Positions 5,796 to 12,131 of a DNA stretch of 13,147 nt are shown piece by piece (the stretch's first letter is position 1; each line of letters opens with the position of its first letter). Below the pieces are notes generated by a model. It had not been told where the DNA came from. It saw nothing but the letters and a program-made list of their open reading frames with translations, and made no database searches. Made by a program: the position numbers and the translations under genes. This stretch comes from an uncultured Ruminococcus sp. (lineage in GTDB: Bacteria; Bacillota; Clostridia; Oscillospirales; Ruminococcaceae): positions 1 to 13,147 of the forward strand of contig CAJKFZ010000060.1 of NCBI GenBank assembly GCA_905199285.1, given 5' to 3'.

Positions 5796-6398
5796 TCAAA
5801 TTCCGAGCTGATTGCAAGCCATGTAGAAGCCTTCCGCCCACAAATACACTCTCGTATTGATGCTTCTTCCACAGTAGCTCAGCCACTCCCAGCTGTCACA
5901 GTAAATCTCTTCAATAACATCCTGAAGTTCTTGAGAAGGAATGAACTTATCACCGTATATGCTGCCTGAAACTTCATCCTCAACAAATTCCCAGAATTCG
6001 TCTTCATCGTCAAATTGGATGTTTTCTTCAACATACTCCGATATATTACATTCTTCAAGCCGATATTTGATCTCGTCAACGACATCGTCCTCATCGTAAT
6101 TGTACAAATCTGATGAACACTGGATCTTGCTGATGTAATAGTCAACGTCGTTATAAATGTAGCCTTTAAGCTTTGACGGATCAAGCGGATTGTACCATGT
6201 GGCGATAGAATCGCCCAGATCACCGCTGACGATCAGACTGCCTCTTGCCTTGTCTACAATGTAGTTAACGTAATGGTTGCTGCTGCCGTCCTCTCTGCGC
6301 CAGTCTATTATGCAATAGCGATCGGTGTTCTGTATCAGCGTTGCCTTGTGTGTGGCAAAATTTCTGCTGCACATTGCTTTGATTTCTTCAATTGTCAT
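5796..6398 (-). CDS. Hypothetical acidic early phage protein, 200 residues
   Basis: Protein of 200 residues with pronounced acidic stretches (YDEDDVVDEI, NIQFDDEDEFWEFVEDE) and many aromatic residues. The first 90 residues look beta-rich (TDRYCIIDWRREDGSSNHYV), the rest helical. The ATG at 6398 has GGAGG 9 bases upstream and overlaps the end of the preceding membrane-protein gene by 11 bases. I do not recognise a characterised family. The charge pattern resembles DNA-mimic or anti-restriction proteins, but the acidic residues are clustered rather than spread over the whole surface, so this is only a thought. Confidence 0.7.
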   Translation of the reverse strand: MTIEEIKAMCSRNFATHKATLIQNTDRYCIIDWRREDGSSNHYVNYIVDKARGSLIVSGDLGDSIATWYNPLDPSKLKGYIYNDVDYYISKIQCSSDLYNYDEDDVVDEIKYRLEECNISEYVEENIQFDDEDEFWEFVEDEVSGSIYGDKFIPSQELQDVIEEIYCDSWEWLSYCGRSINTRVYLWAEGFYMACNQLGI

Positions 6399-6678
6399 TT
6401 TTCTGTACCTCCGATGGAATAACTATCTGATAGTTATGTATTCTTGCTCCCTCATTGAAGCCTTTCTGATAAATTTCTTTGTGCCTGACCGCTTTGAAGT
6501 ACGCATCAGCTGAGTTCCAGCCGATATATCCCACCAGTCCGATCAGAACCGGGAGCAGAACTTCTCCTCCCATATGTAGCTGGCGGTCGATCAGGCTTTC
6601 AACTGCCATGTTGATAAGCTGCATCGTTACAGCTCCAGTAATCAGCCCGACCGCAAGCGTTTCTATATATTTTTTCAT
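6388..6678 (-). CDS. Small membrane protein, two segments
   Basis: Protein of 96 residues with two hydrophobic helices (about residues 6-27, AVGLITGAVTMQLINMAV, and 42-56, VLLPVLIGLVGYIGW) and a charged C-terminal tail of about 35 residues. The start overlaps the stop of the DUF6906 gene in an ATGA and has AAGGAG 8 bases upstream, so it is translationally coupled. Family not recognised. In a Mu-like early region such proteins may affect host envelope or exclude other phages; nothing in the sequence decides this. Confidence 0.7.
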   Translation of the reverse strand: MKKYIETLAVGLITGAVTMQLINMAVESLIDRQLHMGGEVLLPVLIGLVGYIGWNSADAYFKAVRHKEIYQKGFNEGARIHNYQIVIPSEVQKNDN

Positions 6679-6839
6679 TGTGTTTTCTCCTTTGGAATTT
6701 TTCTTATTGTTCCGGTGTGGCGATGCATGATCGTCATTTCTTTGTCCGTATTTTTGACTATAAGCCAGTTGGCTGGATCTAATCTATGGGATCTTAAAAA
6801 GATTTTCTGTGCTTTCGTCGGCGATTTTCCGTGTTTCAT
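6675..6839 (-). CDS. DUF6906 family small protein
   Basis: A 54-residue protein beginning MKHGKSPTKAQKIFLRSHRL. The pattern MK-GK-PT-x-QK, then LDPANWLIVKNT, and a terminal MHRHTG-x-IRKI is the recognisable layout of the DUF6906 family, common in Bacillota phages and of unknown function. A near-perfect AGGAGGTCAC ribosome binding site precedes the ATG, 9 bases behind the muB stop. The stop overlaps the next start as ATGA. Basic and small, so nucleic-acid or protein binding is possible. Confidence 0.8.
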   Translation of the reverse strand: MKHGKSPTKAQKIFLRSHRLDPANWLIVKNTDKEMTIMHRHTGTIRKIPKEKTQ

Positions 6840-6847
6840 GTGACCTC

Positions 6848-7702
6848 CTATACAGCTATATCCATGAATTTTGCCATAGCGACTAAGCCGTTATAGCTGT
6901 AATTCTTGTTGTCGTAAGCGTTTGAAAACAGGTTCACTGTACCCCTGAGAGCTTGCTCGGTTTGAGCAACCTGAAACAAGAAATCAATTTCTTTTTCCTT
7001 GTTTTCAGATTCAAGAATAGGGAAAAGCTTCTTAATGTCATCACGTTGAATTTCTGATTTCAGATACAATTTCCGCTGCTTTGTACGATTTGCAATCTGA
7101 GCAAATTCAGCTTTCTTACTGCCGATCCGTGTGAGTGTTTCAATATTTCCTATAAAACAGATGCCGAGGGTTTGTCCTTTGTCGTTAAAGTAATCAGAGA
7201 AACTTCTCAGAACTTCTATATCTTTAAGAGTCAGATGCTGCGCTTCGTCAAATATGAGGATCATTCCGTCTGAAAGCTTTTTGGCAATCGCAAACCATAA
7301 TTCATCTCTGGAACGTTCTACAGAAGCTCCTATTCTGTTTGCTATGATCTTTAACAAATTTCTGAGCAGCTTTTGTCTTGCCTATCCCGGCATCTCCGGC
7401 TGCAACTGCAAGTCCCCCCTTGACCTGACACACGTTAATGATGTTATAAATCTGTGTTGAGATATATGTTGGAGCATAATCAACTTCTGTATATGTCAGC
7501 TTTGCTTTGTCCTTAACTTTGAAATAATTTGCGATTGTATCAAATATATTTGCGGATCGGACGGATAATTTCCTTTAACGATTTGCAATAAGGCTGTTGC
7601 GGAGATTCCGATTATTTTTGCAGCTTCGTTCTGAGAATAATTTTCCTCATTCCTAAGTTCCTTTACTTTAGCAAGCAGCTCCTGTTGTTCAGGTGTATAC
7701 AT
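6848..7702 (-). pseudogene. MuB-like target-selection ATPase, broken
   Basis: MuB is the AAA+ ATPase that picks target DNA and activates MuA. The pieces lie in three frames. Frame 1 from the ATG at 7702 gives an N-terminal helix-turn-helix (NEAAKIIGISATALLQIVKGNYPSDP) and stops at 7496. Frame 2, entered by restoring one base near 7545-7552, gives FDTIANYFKVKDKAKLTYTE and Walker A GDAGIGKT (7374-7397), then stops at 7302. Frame 3 carries on from about 7357 with LLKIIANRIGAS, Walker B ILIFDEAQHL and the rest to 6848. Between Walker A and frame 3 about 20 residues expected in the family are missing, so a deletion is likely as well as the frameshift. A 170-residue C-terminal fragment starting at a TTG (7357) would lack Walker A and be inactive. 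The reconstructed length before deletion is near 305 residues, normal for MuB proteins. Confidence 0.85.
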
Positions 7703-7709
7703 ATATTTT

Positions 7710-8012
7710 TCATCCTTTCCTTTCTGCGGCACTCTTAGCTATCGTGCTTAGATTTATTTCTACAGGCATATCTTCAGCTCCGACAGCTTGTTTTAATTCC
7801 GGCATTTCATCGTTAACAATAACCGGAATAATATTTTTCGGCATTTGTATGTTGAATTTTCCTACATTCTGCTTTGCCAGATATTTCAGACCATCCTTTT
7901 GCGTAAGTCTGATGCCGCCTTTGAGTTCTATTGAACGTGCTTTTATCTGATTTGCAACATTTGCTTTTCCACGTCCGAGCTCCGTAAGTTTTTCTTTGCT
8001 TTCATTGAAGTA
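7710..8012 (-). pseudogene. MuA C-terminal part, out of frame
   Basis: Open frame of 100 codons without a start, continuing MuA after the frameshift: it begins YFNESKEKLTELGRGKANVA and ends STIAKSAAERKG just before the muB ribosome binding site. Removing one A from the A5 run (8013-8017) joins it to the main frame and gives a protein of about 668 residues, close to the 663 of phage Mu MuA. In MuA this last region contacts MuB and ClpX, so its loss should disable normal transposition. Downstream muB starts 8 bases after the stop. Confidence 0.8.
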
Positions 8013-9717
8013 TTTTTGTTATCAGCCAGTCTGCGCATTCCCAGCTGAAAAGATATCTGTCTTCTGTATCGTAAATTCTGACGTTGGAAGGATCGTTCCG
8101 ATCATATCTCACGCAGACCTTTTCTCCGATATACTGCCATGTGATTTTTTTATCGTAATACCAGATTTTTTCACCATGATACATGATAAACACGCCGTCA
8201 CGCTTGACATTCTGAAATCCGGCATTTCTGAACATGAGCAGGTCGAGGACTTCAGCACTCGCTTTTCTGATCGACGTTTCCGCAATTGAAGCGTTCCATA
8301 CGTCGATCAGAGTCATTCCCTTATATTTTGTTTCACTGCTGCCGTATGGCTGAACGTTATAGATATTGTCGGCAAAATCCGCAAACGTTTCACGAAGCTC
8401 TGCCTCTGTTTCGATATTGCCGTTTTTGATATTTGTCTTCAGTATTTCAGGACGTTCCACAACATTTCCTCCGCAGTAGCCGTACTGTGCAGTACAGTAC
8501 TGTTCCTTGATGATCCTGTGGATGCGTTCCACAACCTTTGCCTGAGCGTTGGTTACTTCTGCAAAAATCAGTTCTATTCCGAGTTTTTCAACGATTGTAA
8601 GCGGAATATCGCCTTTCTTGTCTTTTGCAACTTTTCGTCTTCGCTGTTCTCCTGCAATATCAAGCGTTGTAAACTCACGACCGTTATCGAAATACAATGT
8701 TTTAGGGATGCCGAATCTCAGCATCGCAAATCTCATGGCGTCAAGCGTTGAATTTGAATCCGGACTTTCGGTGATGTTCCAGCCAACAAGGACATTCGAT
8801 TTTACGTCAAGTACAGTTGTAATATACAGTCGCTTGTTTTTTTCGGAATTTTCGCTTTCTTTGATTATAACGTCGATCGTATAGTTATCCATGACCCAAA
8901 CGTCATTTGCATAAACGGCATCTTTACGACGATTTGCGTGAGGTACGCAGTGATCGTGCATTGCCTTTGCGCCCTTATGTGAGTATTCCAGAATCGCAAA
9001 CGACAGCGTTCCGATTTTTCGTCTGAAACAGGCTACTGACGGAATTTCCACTGTAAGCTCCGGATATTCTTCCGCTATATATGCACAAACCATACGGTAA
9101 CATTTGCTGATTTTCGGCTCGCTCTGATCAAAATACAAGCTAAGGAAACTCTGCCATATAACGCTGTCGTCGGCAAGCTTGCTCTTGCCTTTGTTCCAGC
9201 CGCCTCGTTTGTCGATAAGTTCCTCGTAGCATTCATTTTTATACGCCGAGTATTTCCGATAGAGAATATCCGGACTGATATTTATATCAGCGTTAAGATA
9301 TTTCTGATGAGCAGCGAAGATTTTGTCAAATTCCGTTTTGTCTTTACGTTTGGAACGTTCTGCCTGCCATTCGTTGAGCAGGTCGATCCAGAACCGTATT
9401 GTTTCACGTTCCTCAGCAGTAAAGCTGTCAAAGGTTCTTTTCGTATCTTTGGAACGGTATTTCAATCCCGGTTCTTTAGTAGGCTGCTCAGATTCAACTG
9501 TTTCAGGCATGACGCCTGTTTCAGTTCGCTTCTGTTTGTAGTATTTTGCTTGAAGTTCTTCAGGGAGCGTTAGTACAGGGATTATGTAGCGTTCTTGTTT
9601 TATCTCCGGATCAATTCGCATCTCTGCCTGAATCTTTCCTTCTTTAATAATGCGCTTTATATATCTTTCAGAGCATACTTTAAGCTTAGCAAGCCCTTTA
9701 ACTGTCAAATAATCCAC
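8002..9717 (-). CDS. MuA-like DDE transposase, C-terminally frameshifted
   Basis: Catalyses cutting and strand transfer of the prophage ends. As encoded, 571 residues: N-terminal helix-turn-helix of the Mu type (residues about 1-50), DNA-binding helical region (about 90-250), DDE core with D277 in VWVMD, D344 in YFDNG and E397 in VVERI, and a C-terminal beta barrel (about 480-555). The D-D spacing of 67 equals that of Mu MuA (D269, D336). The start is a GTG at 9717 with AAAGGAGG five bases upstream. The frame ends early at 8002 through an extra A in an A5 run; the missing ~100 residues lie in another frame at 7710-8012. Catalytic residues are intact, but MuB/ClpX contacts are probably lost. 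A hairpin (9734-9755) sits directly before the ribosome binding site. Confidence 0.9.
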   Translation of the reverse strand: MDYLTVKGLAKLKVCSERYIKRIIKEGKIQAEMRIDPEIKQERYIIPVLTLPEELQAKYYKQKRTETGVMPETVESEQPTKEPGLKYRSKDTKRTFDSFTAEERETIRFWIDLLNEWQAERSKRKDKTEFDKIFAAHQKYLNADINISPDILYRKYSAYKNECYEELIDKRGGWNKGKSKLADDSVIWQSFLSLYFDQSEPKISKCYRMVCAYIAEEYPELTVEIPSVACFRRKIGTLSFAILEYSHKGAKAMHDHCVPHANRRKDAVYANDVWVMDNYTIDVIIKESENSEKNKRLYITTVLDVKSNVLVGWNITESPDSNSTLDAMRFAMLRFGIPKTLYFDNGREFTTLDIAGEQRRRKVAKDKKGDIPLTIVEKLGIELIFAEVTNAQAKVVERIHRIIKEQYCTAQYGYCGGNVVERPEILKTNIKNGNIETEAELRETFADFADNIYNVQPYGSSETKYKGMTLIDVWNASIAETSIRKASAEVLDLLMFRNAGFQNVKRDGVFIMYHGEKIWYYDKKITWQYIGEKVCVRYDRNDPSNVRIYDTEDRYLFSWECADWLITKILQ

Positions 9718-9733
9718 ATTTTCCTCCTTTCCA

Positions 9734-9755
9734 CCGGGAGCAGGATAACTCCCGG
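9734..9755 (-). promoter_or_regulatory. Hairpin in front of muA ribosome binding site
   Basis: Perfect 7-bp GC-rich inverted repeat CCGGGAG/CTCCCGG with an 8-nt loop, ending 3 bases before the muA AAAGGAGG on the minus strand. There is no T run behind it in the minus direction, so it is not an intrinsic terminator for the operon. It may influence translation start or RNA stability of muA. Confidence 0.45.
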
Positions 9756-9765
9756 CAAAAAATTC

Positions 9766-9794
9766 TTGACAAAATCAATTATTTGTGATACACT
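9766..9794 (+). promoter_or_regulatory. Candidate antisense promoter facing the early operon
   Basis: Plus strand TTGACA (9766-9771), 17-base spacer, TACACT (9789-9794): a near-consensus sigma-70 promoter. It would read rightwards, antisense to the gene at 9806-10144 and towards structured RNA copy B. No plus-strand gene follows. The -10 region merges with CACTTAA, the core of the operator found in the lysogeny switch, and an imperfect 12-bp inverted repeat (9804-9815 with 9823-9834) follows. Confidence 0.4.
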
Positions 9795-9805
9795 TAACTT
9801 GTGCA

Positions 9806-10144
9806 TTAAGAAAAGTTCAGTTCTTCTCTTAATGACTGTATTTCCAGTTTCAGGGATGCGAGTAGGTCTTCCAAACGGTAACCTTCCTGAAGCTGGATTT
9901 TTTCTAAGTGCCTGATCGCAGTCTTGTTTGCGTGGATGAATGTTTCTCTGCAAACCTTAGCTCCTGCGGCTGAAATTCCCATTTCGATTATGAAGTTGGC
10001 GGTTGATTCCTCCAGTTCTTTCATCGTGATCACGATCTTGCGAACTATTTCCGGTTTCAGATCACAGCCGGTCATATTGCTAAGTGACAACACTGCTGTC
10101 GATATCTTCGTGAGATATATTGACGCTTCATAATTGAAATCCAT
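9806..10144 (-). CDS. Hypothetical early phage protein, 112 residues
   Basis: Protein of 112 residues, nearly all helical: an N-terminal region with a conserved-looking MTGCDLKPEIVRKI turn, a central long helix (MKELEESTANFIIEMG), and a C-terminal coiled coil (LEDLLASLKLEIQSLREEL). I chose the ATG at 10144, which has AGAGGTG just upstream; the in-frame ATG at 10162 has none. It lies between structured RNA copy B and muA, where Mu has ner-adjacent small genes. Family not recognised. A candidate antisense promoter points into its 3' end. Confidence 0.65.
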   Translation of the reverse strand: MDFNYEASIYLTKISTAVLSLSNMTGCDLKPEIVRKIVITMKELEESTANFIIEMGISAAGAKVCRETFIHANKTAIRHLEKIQLQEGYRLEDLLASLKLEIQSLREELNFS

Positions 10145-10163
10145 GATTTCACCTCTTTTCATT

Positions 10164-10177
10164 TTTTCAAGATGCTT
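10164..10177 (-). repeat. boxA-like leader repeat, copy 2
   Basis: The 14-mer AAGCATCTTGAAAA (minus strand) is identical to 11507-11520. Each copy lies 20-25 bases before a start codon in a leader. It resembles the CTTTGAAAAC boxA-type sequence of Bacillota rRNA operons, which binds NusB/NusE; this resemblance is from memory and partial. Confidence 0.4.
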
Positions 10178-10243
10178 ATAGCTTTACAGGCTCTCGAAAT
10201 ACCAATGACTGCTGCGTTTGCTCTCGTCATGATATTTCTGCTG

Positions 10244-10315
10244 TCTGTGGTCTGCCATCGTCAGTGCCGGGAGACCATCCCCGGCAGACAGCGGAGTTTG
10301 TCCGCTGTTTCGGCT
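10244..10315 (-). ncRNA. Structured RNA motif, copy B
   Basis: The 72-nt partner of 5377-5448, same length with no gaps; the 20 bases at one end match exactly. First stem TGCCGGG/CCCGGCA (10265-10271 with 10280-10286), 8-nt loop; three of its seven pairs differ from copy A yet remain paired. The second stem AGCGGA/TCCGCT is unchanged and only its loop differs. It begins 4 nt after the stop codon of the 52-residue gene. A further pairing GTCTGCC/GGCAGAC is possible here but not in copy A. Confidence 0.7.
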
Positions 10316-10319
10316 ATTT

Positions 10320-10478
10320 TTAATATCCAACTGAAATTAATGTACATCCGACTTCTTCATTTTCTGCGCCGTTAATAATCAAGTCTCTGGTGAAGTCTAA
10401 GAGGTTGTCCTTAAGTTCATCCTCGTCGGTGTAACCGCTTTCCTCGACGTCGATATCTAAAGTAATACAGATTTTCAT
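10320..10478 (-). CDS. Small acidic hypothetical protein
   Basis: A 52-residue protein starting MKICITLDIDVEESGYTDED, with a predicted beta strand, acidic turn, amphipathic helix (LKDNLLDFTRDLI) and final strand (CTLISVGY). The start shares one base with the stop of the XRE gene (TGATG) and has AGGAGG nine bases upstream, so it is a real, coupled gene. Function unknown. Structured RNA copy B follows its stop codon almost at once. Confidence 0.65.
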   Translation of the reverse strand: MKICITLDIDVEESGYTDEDELKDNLLDFTRDLIINGAENEEVGCTLISVGY

Positions 10479-10687
10479 CAGCTTGCCCTCCTTTCTTCCT
10501 TGAGAAATGCGTTAGGCACAAGATCAAGAGCGATTGCGAGAGCTATGAGCGTCGTTGCTTTTGGCGCAATTCTATCGCTTTCGATTCTGGATATTGAAGC
10601 CTGCGTGAGTTTTGATTTTTCCGCAAGCTCGACCTGATTTAATCCAAGCTCCTCTCGACGGCTGCGGATTCTGTTTCCTAATGTCAT
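10478..10687 (-). CDS. Cro/Ner-like XRE DNA-binding protein
   Basis: A 69-residue protein that is little more than one XRE helix-turn-helix domain: GNRIRSRREELGLNQVELAE, then KLTQASISRIESDRIAPKATTLIALAIALDL. Such single-domain proteins act as Cro or Ner regulators; in Mu, Ner lies next to A and lowers early and repressor transcription. Here it is the third early gene, well before muA, so a Ner-like job is likely. Its start overlaps the stop of the small upstream gene as ATGA. The operator is not known; the CACTTAAG sites are candidates. Confidence 0.8.
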   Translation of the reverse strand: MTLGNRIRSRREELGLNQVELAEKSKLTQASISRIESDRIAPKATTLIALAIALDLVPNAFLKEERRAS

Positions 10688-10839
10688 ATTACCAATCCCT
10701 TCTTTGCTAAGTCTTTACCATAAATGGCTTTCTGAACAGCTGAATAAAGATTAGGTTCTGATTTAGCCATAATACTTATCACCTGTTCTGCAACCAAAGG
10801 AGCAGGTGATTTTTTATGCCTTTTTACTTTTACTTTCAT
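10684..10839 (-). CDS. Small basic hypothetical protein
   Basis: A 51-residue protein, MKVKVKRHKKSPAPLVAEQV at the start, basic N-terminus then one or two helices (LYSAVQKAIYGKDLAKKGLVI). A strong AGGAGG ribosome binding site lies 7 bases before the ATG, and the stop overlaps the XRE start in an ATGA. Function unknown; it may simply couple translation between the antirepressor and XRE genes or be a small regulatory protein. Confidence 0.65.
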   Translation of the reverse strand: MKVKVKRHKKSPAPLVAEQVISIMAKSEPNLYSAVQKAIYGKDLAKKGLVI

Positions 10840-10843
10840 AAAA

Positions 10844-11482
10844 TCACCTCCTGTACAAACGTTTAGCGTATCTCTGCACTGATGAAATTGAGCAGGAAAT
10901 ACCTTGTTCTGCTAGGAAATCTTTAATTTCCTCATAGGAATACTTTTGTGAAAGTATCATATCATCAATTTCGGTTCTGAGAGAAGTCTCAAGTTTGCTG
11001 ATGATACTGCAATTCCCTCTGCACCGTCTGTCGCTTTCATATGTGTCATAAATTATATCCGGAGCAGGTCGTTCAAATATCGGAGTTATTGCCTTGATAG
11101 TTTCACTGACGGCAACTGTCACAGCTTTTGTTATAATTTCCTCAATGTTCACACTGCCGTATCCTCCGGTTCTCCTTATTTCAGGAAGCACCTCATCAAA
11201 TACCCAGTGTTCAAATTTCTTTGCCGCTGGAAGCTTGGAACGGACGATAAGTCTGTAGAGGTTTCCCTCACTGATATACTTCACCTCCTGTGTGCCGCCG
11301 CTTGTAGGGACGTAACGTTTCGTTACCCCATCAGTTTCACAATGATCAATTACAGCTTTTCTCGGATTAGAATAACCGAGTATCTGAGCGCATTGTATAG
11401 CAGGGAAGTATTCCTTGCCATCGATTGTCATTACTCCGAGTTCGCCGAATTCGCTGTTTTGGAATATTTTAAGTTCATTCAT
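10844..11482 (-). CDS. BRO-N antirepressor fused to gp27-type HTH
   Basis: Protein of 212 residues. Residues 1-105 form a BRO N-terminal domain (FGELGVMTIDGKEYFPAIQC, ILGYSNPRKAVIDHC, then FDEVLPEIRRTGGYG), typical of phage antirepressors. After a linker with C-x3-C, residues about 160-212 form a helix-turn-helix unit with DDMILSQKYSYEEIKDFLAE and SISSVQRYAKRL, strikingly like the N-terminus of the gp27-like protein at 1009-1557. It is the first gene behind the early promoter, with AAGGA upstream of its ATG. The likely role is to counter the repressor at 11671-12123 on induction; the exact partner is not shown. Confidence 0.85.
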   Translation of the reverse strand: MNELKIFQNSEFGELGVMTIDGKEYFPAIQCAQILGYSNPRKAVIDHCETDGVTKRYVPTSGGTQEVKYISEGNLYRLIVRSKLPAAKKFEHWVFDEVLPEIRRTGGYGSVNIEEIITKAVTVAVSETIKAITPIFERPAPDIIYDTYESDRRCRGNCSIISKLETSLRTEIDDMILSQKYSYEEIKDFLAEQGISCSISSVQRYAKRLYRR

Positions 11483-11506
11483 AAAAACTTCCTTCTTTCT
11501 GTTTAC

Positions 11507-11552
11507 TTTTCAAGATGCTTGTGATACAATTATCATAGGGCTTTTGCGCCCT
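11507..11552 (-). promoter_or_regulatory. Early leader with hairpin and boxA-like repeat (copy 1)
   Basis: On the minus strand the early RNA would first fold AGGGC/GCCCT with a GCAAAA loop (11537-11552), and 16 bases later carries AAGCATCTTGAAAA (11507-11520), identical to 10164-10177. A short hairpin near a boxA-like sequence just after the promoter recalls a nut site, though the order is reversed relative to lambda. Functional assignment is inference. Confidence 0.4.
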
Positions 11553-11572
11553 GAGATATTCACTATTAATAT
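11544..11572 (+). promoter_or_regulatory. Repressor promoter candidate
   Basis: Plus strand TTGCGC (11544-11549), 17-base spacer, TAATAT (11567-11572). The -10 shares bases with the -10 of the opposing early promoter, so the two cannot fire together. The start would be near 11579, inside operator 1, giving a leader of about 90 bases before the repressor ATG. Weak -35, so confidence is moderate. Confidence 0.45.
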
Positions 11573-11599
11573 TATATTTCACTTAAGCGCAAAAGTCGA
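11571..11599 (-). promoter_or_regulatory. Early promoter Pe
   Basis: Minus strand TCGACT (11594-11599), 17-base spacer, consensus TATAAT (11571-11576). It drives the antirepressor and the whole early operon. The spacer is filled by operator 1 (11578-11594), so bound repressor would block it. The leader is about 80 bases. Confidence 0.65.
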
Positions 11600-11632
11600 G
11601 TAAATTCCGAGATATTTTTGCACTTAAGTGAA
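11578..11632. promoter_or_regulatory. Repressor operators O1 and O2
   Basis: Two inverted copies of a 17-base sequence, 16 of 17 matching: TTCACTTAAGCGCAAAA (11578-11594) and, on the other strand, 11616-11632. O2 contains the perfect palindrome CACTTAAGTG (11621-11630); O1 has the imperfect CACTTAAGCG. O1 sits in the early promoter spacer. This layout is typical of phage repressor sites and the product of the gene at 11671 is the likely ligand. Confidence 0.7.
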
Positions 11633-11670
11633 GCATTGTGCATCTCAACCAAATTTGAAAGGTGATTTTT

Positions 11671-12123
11671 ATGTTTTATGATAATTTAAAGGCTATTTGC
11701 AATTTAAGAGGTTTAAAAATAACGACAGTAGTAACAGAATGCGGTGGCGCATTAGGAAGTATCAGCAAATGGAAAAACGGAGCTAATCCTAACTCAGACA
11801 TAGTCATAAAGCTTGCCTTTCACTTAGGCGTAACTACTGACTATCTTTTAATGGGTAAAGAAAATAATTTATCTACAAACGAAAATGAATTGCTTGAAAT
11901 CTTCCAGAATTTCAATGACAGAGAGCAGGTAAAAATAATAGGTAGAATGGAAGAATGGCTTGAAATAAAGCAGCAAAGAGAAGTGAAAGAGGAGATAGTG
12001 CAGGAACAAAGAATTGTTGGCGTTCAGGTTGCAAGAAGAACAGACGGCAAATTTGTCAAAAAGCCAGTCACTGCCGAAGAAATGGAAAAAATTAAAGCAT
12101 TGCCAGAAGATACCGATTATTAA
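11671..12123 (+). CDS. XRE-family lysogeny repressor
   Basis: Protein of 150 residues with an N-terminal XRE helix-turn-helix (residues about 5-60: NLRGLKITTVVTECG, GSISKWKNGANPNSDIVIKL, VTTDYLLMG) and a C-terminal helical region (about 70-110) for self-association, then a basic tail. The start is the ATG at 11671 with AAAGG 8 bases upstream; an in-frame GTG at 11662 is less likely. It faces away from the early operon and is followed by an ImmA-like peptidase gene, which is the ImmR/ImmA layout of ICEBs1 and many Bacillota phages. It has no LexA-type peptidase domain. It is therefore the probable repressor of Pe in place of Mu c. Confidence 0.85.
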   Translation: MFYDNLKAICNLRGLKITTVVTECGGALGSISKWKNGANPNSDIVIKLAFHLGVTTDYLLMGKENNLSTNENELLEIFQNFNDREQVKIIGRMEEWLEIKQQREVKEEIVQEQRIVGVQVARRTDGKFVKKPVTAEEMEKIKALPEDTDY

Positions 12124-12131
12124 TACATAGT

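Noticed and set aside
8002..8020. Programmed ribosomal frameshifting in muA at the A5 run
   Set aside because: Joining the frames needs a +1 shift; a -1 slip at the A run would not enter the right frame, and no stimulatory structure is evident. A simple indel explains it better.
10163..10243. Possible 23-24 codon peptides between structured RNA copy B and the gene at 10144
   Set aside because: ATG codons lack ribosome binding sites and copy A has no matching reading frame.
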